From positions 992,001 to 1,056,000 of the forward strand of contig JAIWNF010000002.1 in NCBI GenBank assembly GCA_025093555.1: 64,000 bases of DNA. Reading direction: 5' to 3'. Shown here piece after piece: positions 27,915-38,384 of this stretch. The notes under the pieces were generated by a model. It searched no databases and was not told the origin of the DNA. It was given only the letters and a program-made list of their open reading frames with translations. The DNA is from Circinella umbellata. Lineage: Eukaryota; Mucoromycota; Mucoromycetes; Mucorales; Lichtheimiaceae. The position numbers and the translations under genes are program-made. Every line of letters begins with the position of its first letter. Within the stretch, counting starts at the first letter, position 1.

Positions 27915-28960
27915 CTTTCAACTTTTTTAAAAGGGGTTGTTTGTTGTATGTGTGTTTTTTTTATGTATACAAAAAAGATATTATAAAGTGTTATTAAGAG
28001 AGTAAGATAATAATAGTAATAGTAGTAGTAGTAGTAATATTAATTAATTAATAATAGTAATAATAAAAGGAGAAAGAGAGATATTATATGTAAGAATAAA
28101 AAAGAAAGAGAAAAATTGATGATGGGCGACTTTTTAAAGGACAACAACAAACAACAACACAAAAAAGAAAAGAAAAAAAGTGAAAAAAAAAAAAAGAGGT
28201 TTGGACTTTTCTTTTCTGTTAGCTTATAAATGAAGCTAAAAGTAAAATTTTCGAAACCCAACTTAATAAAAGAACTCTTAACCAATGATTGAATATAATC
28301 ATGATGAAGAGCCGCCAAGAAAAAAGCGATCTTTCTCTCTTTCTCTCTCTCTCTCTCTTATTATCCTAAATTTAGGGTCCCGCGCTTAGCTTTTTATTCA
28401 ACTTGGGGCATCGTGTCGTTACACTCAGGGGGTAGAAAGGGGAGTGGAGTTATATATAACTCTATGGATATATAATTCCCCTTTCTTTTTTTTTTTTACC
28501 CTGCTTTCTCTATCTTATAATTTTTTTTTTGCGCGGGCTTCTTCTAATATAGCTTAACTATAATAATAGGAATGGGATAATAATAAAGGGAATCTTTCTC
28601 TTTTTCTCTAAAATAATTAATAATCATTAAAAGTTATGTATTCTATCTAAAATGAGAAAAGTGTGTGTAAAAAAAAAATTATCTCTCTTTCTCTCTCTCT
28701 CTCTCACATTTTTTTTTTAGTACCACCCAATCTCTTTTTGCAGATCAAAAAAAAGTCGGAGTTTATTATATGAGAGAGAGAGAGAGAGAGTTCCCATTAA
28801 AAAAAAAAAAAAAGAGTACCCTTTGGTTGAAGAGAGTACCCTTTTGTGCATAAGAAAAAAGAGGTGTTTTAAATTCAAGTCCTACACACACTTTTCTTCT
28901 TTTAAAAAAACTTATTACACAAAAAATTAATAATACACACAAACACACACACACCTAATA
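27915..28960. other. Divergent promoter region, glycosyltransferase / CDC25-like phosphatase
   Basis: Carries several CT and GA microsatellites (near 28335-28360, 28682-28706, 28771-28790), a 16-bp perfect palindrome (28447-28462) and a 12-bp direct repeat (28813-28824, 28833-28844). No gene recognised. Confidence 0.6.
28447..28462. promoter_or_regulatory. 16-bp perfect palindrome GAGTTATATATAACTC
   Basis: Self-complementary over its whole length and placed between divergent genes. It may be a dimeric factor site with a TATA-like core; no family is assigned. Confidence 0.35.
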
Positions 28961-29595
28961 ATGTCTTATATTGCACCTTTTATTGAAAGTGAAGATGTTG
29001 TCAAGTTAATTCGTGATAATTCAAAAATACCAGGAAAAGATTATCTTATTATTGATGTTAGAGATAAGGACTTTCGTGTAAGTTTTATTATATTATATAT
29101 ATATATATCATGTCAATATAATTTTAATATTTCCCTTTATTTAGGGTGGCAACATTCCTGGTGCCATTAATATGCCTGCAGGACAAATGTTAGATTCGGG
29201 AAATGATTTGATTATAAAATATCGTAATGTTCCTTTAGTTATATTTCATTGTGCTTTGTCACAAGAACGAGGTCCTAAATCAGCACGTATTTATAATGAA
29301 ATACGTCATCTTACGGGTGAAAAAGGCAATCAAGAGGTAAAATATATGAAAGATAGATAGATAAGATATAATGATACAAGGAAGATTTAATTAATTATTA
29401 TTCTTCTTCCTTTTTAAAAAGGTGGTTGTAATGAGAGGAGGATTTGATGGATGGCATGCAAAATATCACAAAGAAAAAGATTTAATTGATAATTATGAAC
29501 CAAGTATATGGGGGATTTTTGAAGATGATTTAAAAAAGGATGAAGAAGAAGAGAATCCATTTCTTGCTGGTATACCCAAACCATCATCATCATAA
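28961..29595 (+). CDS. Single-domain CDC25-like / rhodanese phosphatase (Ych1/Ibp1/Acr2 type)
   Basis: Three-exon gene of 160 residues: exons 28961-29077, 29145-29336 and 29422-29595. It is one rhodanese fold: YLIIDVRDKDFRGGNIPGAI (CDC25-like CH2A region), the catalytic loop HCALSQERGPKSA fitting HCX5R (Cys nucleophile, Arg phosphate binder), then VVVMRGGFDGWHAKY. The seven-residue loop marks phosphatases or arsenate reductases rather than six-residue sulfurtransferases. Yeast Ych1, fission yeast Ibp1 and Acr2 share this layout. Substrate is open: phosphotyrosine, or arsenate if it acts like Acr2. The C-terminal tail is acidic and ends in serines. Its stop lies 11 bp from the RIO1 stop on the other strand, so the mRNAs must overlap. 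Confidence 0.88.
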
Positions 29596-29606
29596 AAAAA
29601 ATTCAT

Positions 29607-31783
29607 TTATTTATTTCTTCTTTTTGAATTCTTAATTTTACGTTTCTTTTCAGCTTTTGGTAATTTTTGTTTTCTTTTTTCTCTTGCTTCTTCTTTTGTT
29701 TTTTGTTTTCTTAATTTTTTGGCTTCTTTATCTTCAAAACGTTTACCTCGTTGACCTTTTTCTTCTGAATCTGAATCTGAATCATCATCATCTTCATCAT
29801 CATCATCTGAATTTGATAGTCCTTCTTCTTCAGAATCATTATCATCCGATCTATCACTATCATCTATTCGTAAATCTGCAATCTTTTTTTCATTTGATTT
29901 TGATACATTGTTCTCTTGTTTCATTTGTTGAAAATTCGAGTCACCGAGCAAATTGGCATATACAAGCTATATCAGATTTTATTGCATAAAAATGTTAGTA
30001 TACAATATAAATGAATAAATAGTTTTTTTTTTACTTACATTTTTTCCTTTGCCTTCAGCAATACGTAATGTATCTCTTTCAACATCAATGACTTCTTCTA
30101 ATGTTTGTGGTATATATGATTTCATAAAAATTTGTTCTTCAATTGTATTACGTTCGTTTTCTGGTTCAGAATTCATTTTTGTTTGAATCTATTTGTGAAT
30201 GATCGTATGTTAACAACCTGTTTTCCCTTTCTTTTGTAATTTATATATATAAATATAAATACCTCTTCCAATTTTTGATCTACTACTTCTTCATCATTAC
30301 TAAATGATGGATCTGTTACAAATGTAAATAAATTCATCAAACTCATAACGCGAACACCTTTTTTACCAAAATAATCTGTTACGTTGGATAAATCTTTTCT
30401 TAAAAATTCAGATGCATGTGGATGGTCATGTTCAACCGATTGAGATACATCAATAATATAAAGTGTTTTCGAATGATATCTAATATAAATAGTTATGTTA
30501 GACTCATTCATATAAATAGAGAAATACTATTTTAGCAATACTTACAAAATATTATATTCACTTAAATCAGCATGAACTAATTTACATACTTGATACATTG
30601 TTCTCACATTTTTGATCAATTGATAATAAAGTGCAGGATACCGTGAATTATCAATTTGTGCATCCTTTAATCTTGGATAAGCCCAACCATTTTTATCACC
30701 CAAGAATTCCATCACAAGTACATGCATACGTAAAATCAATGCTTCTGGGGAAGGAATACCCGCTTGCTTTAAACGTCTTAAATTACGCATTTCTTTTTCT
30801 GCCCACACTTTGACCATTTTACGTGGATTGGATTTACTATAACCGTGACGAAATCGATATTCACCCGTAACATAACGATCCCGATCTTTAAATGTTAAAA
30901 TCGATGTCTTGTATACTTTAATGGCTCGATGAATACCATCTTCTGTCGTTGCGTGATACACATTGGCTTCTTTACCCGTACTGACACAACCATTGATTTC
31001 ATAAAAAATACCATTATTAAGCATTTTAAATAAAATAATACGAGTACGTGGATCTAATACTTGTTCAACAGTAGCTCGATCCGCTTTATCTTTTTGAGTA
31101 GCTCTAAATTTTCCACATACACACGCAAATTATATATTAGTTATTTCTCATTCATTCTATTGTTTTATACTATCAGTTATAAAATAAAAATCCTTTTCTC
31201 TTTTCCTTACCTTTCACCATTTGCTTTTCTACTACCACCACCTACAGACACTTTTCCAGGTGTATAATCTGTTACATGAATACGACTAGCATAATGACCT
31301 AAACGTTCAATTTGTGTATCCAAATCACGACGTTTATCTGAAATAGCTCGATTATTATTTTCTGTTTCTGCTGCTGTTGTTGTTGATGATGCTTTTGTTA
31401 CAGTTGTAGGTGTTCGTTTCGTATTACTAGCAGGTACAGTTGCTTTCACTGTAGTTGCTTTTTGTGGTTGTTGTTGTGTAGTATTCACTTGTTGTCTCAA
31501 GCGATTATATTGTTTTGTGAAATCTAAAAAAAACCAATGGGTCAACTCAAACTTTTATTATAAAACTGAATAAGTTGCTTTTCTTAATACCTCCAGTAGC
31601 ATTATCCCAAAGATCAGTATCATTAAGTTCGTCATCGAGATAATCGTCATAATCGTCATAGTCTTCTTCTTCTTCTTCTTCTTGTTGTTGCTTTATGATA
31701 GATTCTTCTTGTTCACAAGCATCTTCAAATTGCTCGGGAATAGCTTCTTTTTGAGTTACTTCATGCATAACAGGTGTAGGCAT
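29607..31783 (-). CDS. RIO1: Atypical protein kinase RIO1
   Basis: Six-exon gene of 596 residues: exons 31591-31783, 31211-31523, 30546-31103, 30263-30479, 30039-30188 and 29607-29966. RIO1 is an ATPase/kinase needed for final maturation of the 40S subunit (20S pre-rRNA cleavage, factor release). The N-terminus is acidic and Gln-rich ([18 protein letters not shown]). The RIO core has [11 protein letters not shown] as the nucleotide loop, [19 protein letters not shown], the catalytic loop [14 protein letters not shown] and the metal-binding [13 protein letters not shown]. The C-terminal tail alternates acidic Ser/Asp stretches with a Lys/Arg-rich end, as in yeast Rio1, whose tail is phosphorylated by CK2. 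The Thr/Ala/Gln-rich linker (about 75-125) is low complexity. Confidence 0.95.
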
Positions 31784-32146
31784 ATTTACTTTTTTAAAAT
31801 TTTGGAATTAAAAAAAAATAAATAAATAAAAAAAAGGGTAAAGACGGCATGAACTAATGAAAAACCGTCCTTAAAGTTTAACTGGATGAAACTTTGTTGT
31901 GGCTGGGTGAAAAAAAAACATTTAAGGAACCAAAAAAGAAAAAATAAAATAAAGTCTGTTTCTTTTTTAAGATTGTGGGGATTATATAATATTTACAAAG
32001 AAAAAAGAAAAATTCATGATAGGTGTTTTTATTTCCTTCCTTTTTAAAAGCTTGTTTTGCTTTATTTGATATGTTTGCTTTTGCTAACTACGACAACGAC
32101 GACGACGACTTTTTATTATTATTATTATTCTTTTTTTTTTTAATAT
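31784..32146. other. Intergenic region, RIO1 promoter side
   Basis: About 360 bp between the RIO1 start and the 3' end of the complex I gene; A/T-rich with an ACG repeat near 32095-32108. No gene seen. Confidence 0.6.
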
Positions 32147-32945
32147 CTAAGAGCTGTATTTGGATGTATCAACACCATGGTTGTTATGGTTAGCAAAGTT
32201 GAACCAAGGAAGAAGACCTATTTTTTTTTTTTTGAAAGAGAGAGAGATTAAAATTCACAGATAATAAAGAGAAAAGATTTTAATTTTATATATATTTATA
32301 TATAACTTACTGAATTTGAGTTGAGCAAATCGAGAATTTTGTGCAGAAGCAGCTTGAATATGTGCGGGCATGTTGGTTTCACCATACAATGGTTTACCTT
32401 CCTTTGCCAATTGAGACAATTCTTCAAAGTCCTTGGTCACTTCAATAGCATTTTCCTTCCAACCCCAGAAACGAACTAAAATAATAAATTAATGAATAAG
32501 GGGAGGAAGGTTTTCTTTTAAAATCCAAATTATTTCTGTACTTACGACTGGAGTTTTGATATGCAAGCAAGAAACCACCAAAAGCACCAAACAAAACACT
32601 GAGACGAATAGGAATACGAAGGCTACGACCAGCAGCAACAGGGTTGAACTTTTCTATAATATGTACCCCACCACCACCACCACAAAATAAAATAATAATT
32701 AAATATCCCTCCGTCCAATTTCGTTTTTTCTCAAAAATAATAATAATATTCATTTGTTTCTAAGGAGATACTAATATATATATAATTATTATATTCTTAC
32801 CCAAGCCAATAACAGCAGCAGGTGCAATAGCAGTACTAGCAGCTAATGTAGCGTAATCAGTGGCACGGAAGTTACCAACAACACGACCGAAGCTAGGATC
32901 GGTGTCAATGACAGGGAAAGGTGTTTGAATCTCCTTTACAGGCAT
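32147..32945 (-). CDS. NADH:ubiquinone oxidoreductase 21 kDa subunit (fungal complex I)
   Basis: Four-exon gene of 162 residues: exons 32801-32945, 32546-32653, 32311-32475 and 32147-32217. The product fits the fungal complex I 21 kDa family: PVIDTDPSFGRVVGNFRATD at the N-terminus, a first hydrophobic stretch (YATLAASTAIAPAAVIGL, about 31-48), a second (VLFGAFGGFLLAY, about 67-79), RFWGWKENAIEVTKDFEEL, and the end PWFNFANHNNHGVDTSKY. It would be an accessory inner-membrane subunit of the peripheral/membrane arm junction. The last exon is only 71 nt and holds the conserved C-terminal signature, which confirms the gene model. A TGACGTCT sequence lies about 440 bp upstream (33387-33394). Confidence 0.88.
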
Positions 32946-33649
32946 GCTGTTAATTATTAAATCGCGTATTTATAAATAGTTATTGTTGTATAAAGTATCC
33001 ATTTATCGTTTATCGTAAGTTGTTGTTGTTATTATTATTATTGTTTGTTGTTGTTGGAAAAATATAATGTGAAGAATGAATCGATATAAGAAACGTAATT
33101 ATTTTTTTCCACCCATCGTTCAATGTATCATGTAAAATATATATAAATAAAATAAATAAATCAGTATCCCCATTGTTTTAAAAATAATAATAATAATAAT
33201 AATTCTTGTCTTTTTTATAATATAATTAATATTTAGAAATATTTGAAAATGATAACAACTTACGTTGTGTGTTATATATGTAGAATGAGTTGGTATTGGA
33301 GTTATTTATTATTTGCCTCGAATTGTTTTTTGAGTCCATCATCAAGCCCAAAAAAAATAACCGGAACTTTAAAAACTGGGGCAAAGTGACGTCTTATCCA
33401 AAAAATAAATAGGATGTATCATGTGTAACAATCGAATCCAACCTTAGAACTCTACTACTTACTTATCTCACCTGAATACGATATATTATATAAAGTTATA
33501 TAAAGTTGATTATCATGCTTCTATATTTTAATAAAATAAGAACAGCGTTGCTACTTATTTATATATTATTGATAACCTTATTATGTTCTTTTTTGTTGGA
33601 ATCTTGTTATTAATTATAATTGTATGTAGCTTAGCAGCATATTTAATAT
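32946..33649. other. Intergenic region upstream of the complex I gene
   Basis: About 700 bp with TAA-type repeats near 33187-33200 and a CRE-like TGACGTCT at 33387-33394. It runs up to the inserted transposon at 33650. No gene seen. Confidence 0.55.
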
Positions 33650-35022
33650 GGGAATGACTACGGGCGCGCCAATTCTGAGCCGGCACTTTAGTAACATGGC
33701 GCGCCCTTCGTCTGTTTTACTTTGCTTCCTCTTGTTCAAGTTTGCTATATGAAACATATCTTATTTAAACTGAATTTTCTCTACTTTAAATAAAAGAATT
33801 GCGAATAAAAATATGACAGTCCGGTTGAATCATCATCATTCTTCAGTTGAATACTTTTTGATAATAAAAATATCAAGCCATTTGAAAAACTATCAAAGAT
33901 ATACATATTAATTTCTTTTTAATCTATTATATCCATGGGTCAAATTAAATTAAGAATTAATTCATATAAAGTAAAAAATCATATTCAATTTTTATTTTTA
34001 CTTTCAAAGGCTTTAGTAATAACATATTGAAATATTTATGCAATGGAAATATTGTACAAATATTAATAATAGAAGGTGTTGTACATATTAATATAAGCTT
34101 GCTATTATGGATCCATGGACCAGCAGGATTCTTTAACATAGGTTCATTACAAAAAACAATAACATTTGTGAAGACTATGCCGCTATCTTTCATACAAAGT
34201 GTTCTTGTTCTTGACTCATTCAACAAGACTACACCAATATTTCATTTGAGGATGCTTGTTTAAGAATCAAAATCTTGACTCTAGAGTTTACGATCAGCCA
34301 CAAGACGAAAATTATACCTTTAAGAGAGATTTCTAGAAGCTATTGTTATTCATATTTAATATGATTGATTTGATTTTTTTTTATCGCTTTGTATTATTTT
34401 TATGTATATTTATGTCATCTTTTTTTTTCGTTATACTACGTATGACCCAATTTCTTTCTTCTTCCCTATTTATATGGTACTCTCTTATTTGGTAATTTAT
34501 ATTATACAGATTATTCCTTTTATATATCCTACGTAATATGTTGATAATCTTTTTTTTAAGCTGCTCCTATAAGCCCACCCATTCTTCTATATTATAATTC
34601 ATATGTCCTTTTCTTATAATTTCGTTTATTTATAGCACAAGCATTATATAGTACGTATTATAGTTATATGCCTACAATTGGTGCCATTTTTGATCTATGT
34701 CATACTGCTTCGCACCTTTGCTATTGGCTTCTTTGTATAGTTACAGAAGTATACGTATTGCATTCTTTTATAACTTTTTGCTTCAGTGATTTTTGAATAT
34801 ATTTTATGGCGTAGAAATAAAAAGAAGCTCTATGTTTAATTGGCACAATACGTTAAATATATTGTTAATAAATATTGTAGAGACTGTGAATATTTTGAAT
34901 AAGTGAAGAAAAAGGGTAGATGAAGGGTAGACGAAGGGCGCGCCATGTTACTAAGATGCCTGTTCAAAATTGGCGCGCCCCTCGTCTGACTGTAAAATTT
35001 TGGCGCGCCCGTAGTCATTCCC
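33650..35022. mobile_element. Non-autonomous DNA transposon with GGCGCGCC-rich terminal inverted repeats
   Basis: The outermost 21 nt at the left (33650-33670) and right (35002-35022) are perfect inverted copies, beginning GGGAATGACTACGGGC and ending in GGCGCGCC. Subterminal sequence is also shared in inverted order: a block ending CTTTAGTAACATGGCGCGCC (left) has a diverged copy on the right. The left end holds two GGCGCGCC palindromes and the right end three, with about 35 extra bp. Flanks TTTAATAT (33642-33649) and TTTGATAT (35023-35030) look like an 8-bp target duplication with one mismatch. Eight bp would fit hAT, Zisupton/KDZ or some MULE elements. The 1.3 kb interior has no transposase-like frame, so it should need a transposase in trans. 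Confidence 0.85.
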
Positions 35023-35171
35023 TTTGATATTTATCGGGTTAATTATGAACTCAATGTAATAAATTTATTATAAAACGCTTTAAAAGGGGAAGGGTATAAT
35101 GTTATGAGTATAATGATATAAATGATTATAATATAATATATAATAAATAGCAAGAGAACCAAATCATTGAT

Positions 35172-35799
35172 TTAACGATGAAAACGTTTTCCGTTGGTAA
35201 TACGTAAAATAGCTGGATGAACTGTTTCATAAATGGATGTTACAAATGAAATTGTTTCAAGTACATCAGGACCATGTTTTTCCATAAATCCTAATCCTTT
35301 TCTTAAACCTCGTCGAAAAGGATTCATACTCATATTATTAGCTGATGGAACAATTTTTAATTCAAACTCTTCATTACATCTTTGTCGGGATAATATATGC
35401 GTTATATCATGATCACCAGATATGCTAATCCATCGTGTATTATTGATATGATTGCCATTGTCTTGTTGATGATCAGTCATTCCTTTTTGTTGTATGTGAC
35501 AATGCATTGGATAAGCAAGATCAAAACTTTCTTTCAATCCAAAACTTTTTCGCACCTAAAAGTAAAAATATAATAAAAGAGGTTAGATATTTTACGTACG
35601 TACACATCTTATTTTTATTGAATGACAGTTAAGCATAGAGTAATATATATGTAGACACCTGTTTATGTAATCGTTTATATCGAGTTTTTTGATTGATTGG
35701 AAAACACCGTGTTTCAATTTGTAAACCTCGTCCTTCGGCTTGCATGTGATGATTAACCAATATATTATGTTCACGGACGGTTTCTGATATGGTAGTCAT
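35172..35799 (-). CDS. PB1-like protein A (most divergent of three tandem paralogues)
   Basis: Two-exon gene of 174 residues: exons 35659-35799 and 35172-35555; the donor CAG|GTGTCT is non-optimal. The segment TRCFPINQKTRYKRLHKQ, then VRKSFGLKESFDLAY, aligns with paralogues B and C (RRFEI..ISYRKLHRRVRKAFGL.NGFDLAF), giving the first beta hairpin and helix of a PB1-like ubiquitin fold. The acidic OPCA part is weakened: ISISGDHDITHIL keeps the D.D spacing, but a His/Gln/Asn-rich insert precedes it. The C-terminus (FRRGLRKGLGFMEKHGPDVL, then ETISFVTSIYETVHPAIL) is amphipathic rather than strongly hydrophobic and ends in basic residues. It starts 150 bp from the transposon end. Function unknown. 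Confidence 0.65.
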
Positions 35800-36243
35800 T
35801 ATTATTACTATTATTATATACTGTGCTTTTGATAAAAATAAAAATCGATGTATATTTATATATATTGTATTTAAAATAAAAGAAAAAGAAAATGTAAAGT
35901 AAAGTAAAGATAAGAAAAGAAAGAAAAAGTTGTACCACGACTTCAAAAAAAAATATGAATGAATGGCGTTGGTATAGAATAAGGTAATAGTACCACGAAG
36001 CAAAACATTTCAGCCACATGATGCTGTAGCTTGTTGTACAAGTGTGGCTGCCAAGAACTTTTTTTTTAACTAATCTTTTCTTTTGTTTTGAAAATAAGAA
36101 AACTTAATGATTGTTATTTTTGAATATGTAGTTATGAAGGAAAAGAAATTGTACATAGTAATAAAATAGATAACTAAAGAATAATAATAGCATAAAGAAT
36201 AAAATATATACATTAGAAAAGAAATTAGATTTTCAACATAGTA
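35800..36243. other. Spacer between PB1-like genes A and B
   Basis: About 440 bp, A/T-rich. It should contain the promoter of gene A and the 3' end of gene B. No gene seen. Confidence 0.55.
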
Positions 36244-36852
36244 CTACGCAAGAGATGCGGAAGAGGTTGTTAGTTCTTCGGAACAGGATGTGCTTTGTTG
36301 TGATGCAGTAGTAATAGCCATAGCTGCTGCAGCTATTGCTCCAATGGCAGCCACATGGGGTGCAGGTAACAATGGTATTAATGGAGCAACAAGTGTAATA
36401 ACCGAAGCTGCTGTTATTAAAATAACACGACCTCCTCTAGCAACCCATCGAACAGCTTTCATAATCCATCGTTCACCCAAATTATGAGATGGGACAATCA
36501 CCATCCATACCATAGGTCCATCAAAATCAACACTATCTTTTTCCTTGTCTTTATTTTTATCAATACAATCTAAAGAGAATTCACGTTGAGATCGTTCCGT
36601 GATATGTTGCATATCTTGATCGTCAGTCATAGTAATGGTTGTATTATTTTCATCAAATGCCAAATCAAATCCATTCGTTAAACCAAACGCCTTTCGAACG
36701 CGTCGATGTAGTTTTCGGTAACTGATCCCTTCACTGATTTCAAATCGTCGAATTTCTTCTATATTGTGAAGTTCAGGACGAGGCCTTTTGATCATGAATA
36801 TAATATTTTGCTTTTTGTTATCATTTTTGGATAGGGTGTTTTTAATCATCAT
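36244..36852 (-). CDS. PB1-like domain protein B with hydrophobic C-terminal segment
   Basis: Intronless, 202 residues. Residues 34-86 read RRFEISEGISYRKLHRRVRK, then AFGLTNGFDLAFDENNTT and ITMTDDQDMQHI. This has the PB1 layout: a basic first strand and helix plus an OPCA-type acidic loop (FDEN..ITMTDDQDM). PB1 domains form head-to-tail heteromers or filaments through these two faces. A linker with mixed charge leads to WIMKAVRWVARGGRVILI and a long Ala/Ile/Leu/Pro stretch (about 145-185), which could be one or two membrane segments or a membrane-inserting hairpin. The tail is Ser/Thr-rich. I know no described family with this architecture. Confidence 0.75.
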   Translation of the reverse strand: MMIKNTLSKNDNKKQNIIFMIKRPRPELHNIEEIRRFEISEGISYRKLHRRVRKAFGLTNGFDLAFDENNTTITMTDDQDMQHITERSQREFSLDCIDKNKDKEKDSVDFDGPMVWMVIVPSHNLGERWIMKAVRWVARGGRVILITAASVITLVAPLIPLLPAPHVAAIGAIAAAAMAITTASQQSTSCSEELTTSSASLA

Positions 36853-37646
36853 CGTTAAAAGTGGTTATGCAAAAAATAAAAAATAAAAATAAAAAAGCAA
36901 AGAAGCAAGAGAAAAAAGGTTATGAATCTCTTGGCTTTGTAAAAAAACAACAATCCTGCGACTTGATGAACTGGAAATTCTCTTCCGACGCCCTTTGGTG
37001 AAACAGTGTAAATGACAAGGGATAGTTGTTCCCGGGATCTGATATAAGATACAAAATAATGCTATCGATGATGTATAAATGAATGTTTTCTTTTTTTATT
37101 TTCATTTGAAAAACAACATATACGTATAACTATTTAAGCACCATTTTGGTACTTGGTAGTAAAATCATTGTCAAGTAATTATACTATCCAGTACTATATA
37201 TAGCTGCAGATCCCAAGTGCTCCGGGATTTTTAATTTTTATATATATGTATATATTTTGTGCTACAATCAAATGTACAACTCTAGAACCAAAAATTACTT
37301 GTGGCCCCATCATCTTGACGTATCATTCCTTTTTTTTTAACGTATGCAATAATTAGTAGCAATTCCTTGCTGTGTGACACGGTGAATCCTCAAAATCTCC
37401 AATTCAATTTCACGTCTTATTTGAAATACTTGTTTATATAACGTTTTATATAATACTTTATCGAGATATGTTTTGATAGGAGGAATGAGTAGAGAATATA
37501 CAAAATTATTTATATGCTCCAATTTAGATAGGAAAAAAAAATCGTTGTTGCTAAGCTTTTTTTTTTTTTTGGTGCACACATACAGGTGCATATATAATAC
37601 AAATAAAAAAAAACAAAAATAAAAATAGAATTCAAAAAGTCATCGT
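36853..37646. other. Spacer between PB1-like genes B and C
   Basis: About 790 bp. A minus-strand frame around 37337-37500 (HINNFVYSLLIPPIKTY and on) has reasonable residue use but no start, splice partner or homologue I recognise, so it was not called. Confidence 0.5.
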
Positions 37647-38384
37647 TTAATGTTGTTGGGATGGTTGCTGGGACGACCGTTTTGATTCTTTCTTCGTCAA
37701 AGCTGTTGTGCTTGCAAAAGCTGCTGTTGCTGCTAATAAAGCTTGAGAAAATGGATGACCTAATAACTCTGGCATTTTCCTTGCTGCAGCAGTAGCAGCA
37801 AGAACTATTTGTGCATAAGGAGGTGGTAATCGTTCCGCCAAAGCTGGACCAAAAACATGAAGGATCGGAACAGCCACAATTAAAATGACACGACCTGCGT
37901 TCACAATCCATTGAGCTGCTTTAAGAAACCATTCTTTCTCTTCTTCTTCATTATCAGGATCGTCTTCTGCCGAAGAAACGATAACGACTTTCATAAATAC
38001 AACAGGATCTGATCGTTCATTGTTAAGAACAAATCCTCCTTTTGCTTGATTATATCGTTGGGCAAGATAGTTCAAATCATTGTCATCAGTCATGGTAATC
38101 GTCGTATTATGTTCATCAAATGTCAAGTTAAATTTACATTTTAATTCAAATGCATTTTTGACTCGTCGGTGTAGCTCGCGATAACTGATATGGTCGCTCG
38201 AAACTTCAAATCGTCGAGTTTCTTCAGGTATACCATCTAGTCCTGGTTTAAGAATAAAGAAAACGAGACCTGATGGAATACTACTAGTAGATGCTTGTTG
38301 ATCAGTTTCTATAATTTCATTATTGGTTGGTTGTTTATGTTGTCGCTTTAATGTTTTTATCATATCCATGTAATTTTGAATCAT
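37647..38384 (-). CDS. PB1-like domain protein C with hydrophobic C-terminal segment
   Basis: Intronless, 245 residues. After a polar N-terminus (about 45 residues) comes ETRRFEVSSDHISYRELHRR, then VKNAFELKCKFNLTFDEHN and TTITMTDDNDLNYLAQRY (about 55-112). It matches B nearly motif for motif, including the OPCA-type FDEHNTTITMTDDNDL. An acidic linker (EDDPDNEEEEKE) precedes WFLKAAQWIVNAGRVILIVA, then VPILHVFGPALAERLPPPYA and an alanine-rich end with basic Lys/Arg/Gln residues. The conserved W..KA..W....GRVILI block at the entry of the hydrophobic part is shared with B, so that part is as constrained as the PB1 fold. Head-to-tail order with A and B implies tandem duplication. Confidence 0.75.
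   Translation of the reverse strand: MIQNYMDMIKTLKRQHKQPTNNEIIETDQQASTSSIPSGLVFFILKPGLDGIPEETRRFEVSSDHISYRELHRRVKNAFELKCKFNLTFDEHNTTITMTDDNDLNYLAQRYNQAKGGFVLNNERSDPVVFMKVVIVSSAEDDPDNEEEEKEWFLKAAQWIVNAGRVILIVAVPILHVFGPALAERLPPPYAQIVLAATAAARKMPELLGHPFSQALLAATAAFASTTALTKKESKRSSQQPSQQH

Noticed and set aside
33421..33470. tRNA-like TCGAATCCAACC
   Set aside because: Resembles a B-box fragment only; no cloverleaf or A-box could be built.
33957..34263. Opposed frames of 78-89 codons inside the transposon-like element
   Set aside because: Fully overlapping on opposite strands, no transposase motif; at most relics.
37337..37591. Minus-strand frame between PB1-like genes B and C
   Set aside because: The 5' part is intronic-looking AT sequence with no ATG near the better part, and it shows no similarity to the PB1 paralogues.
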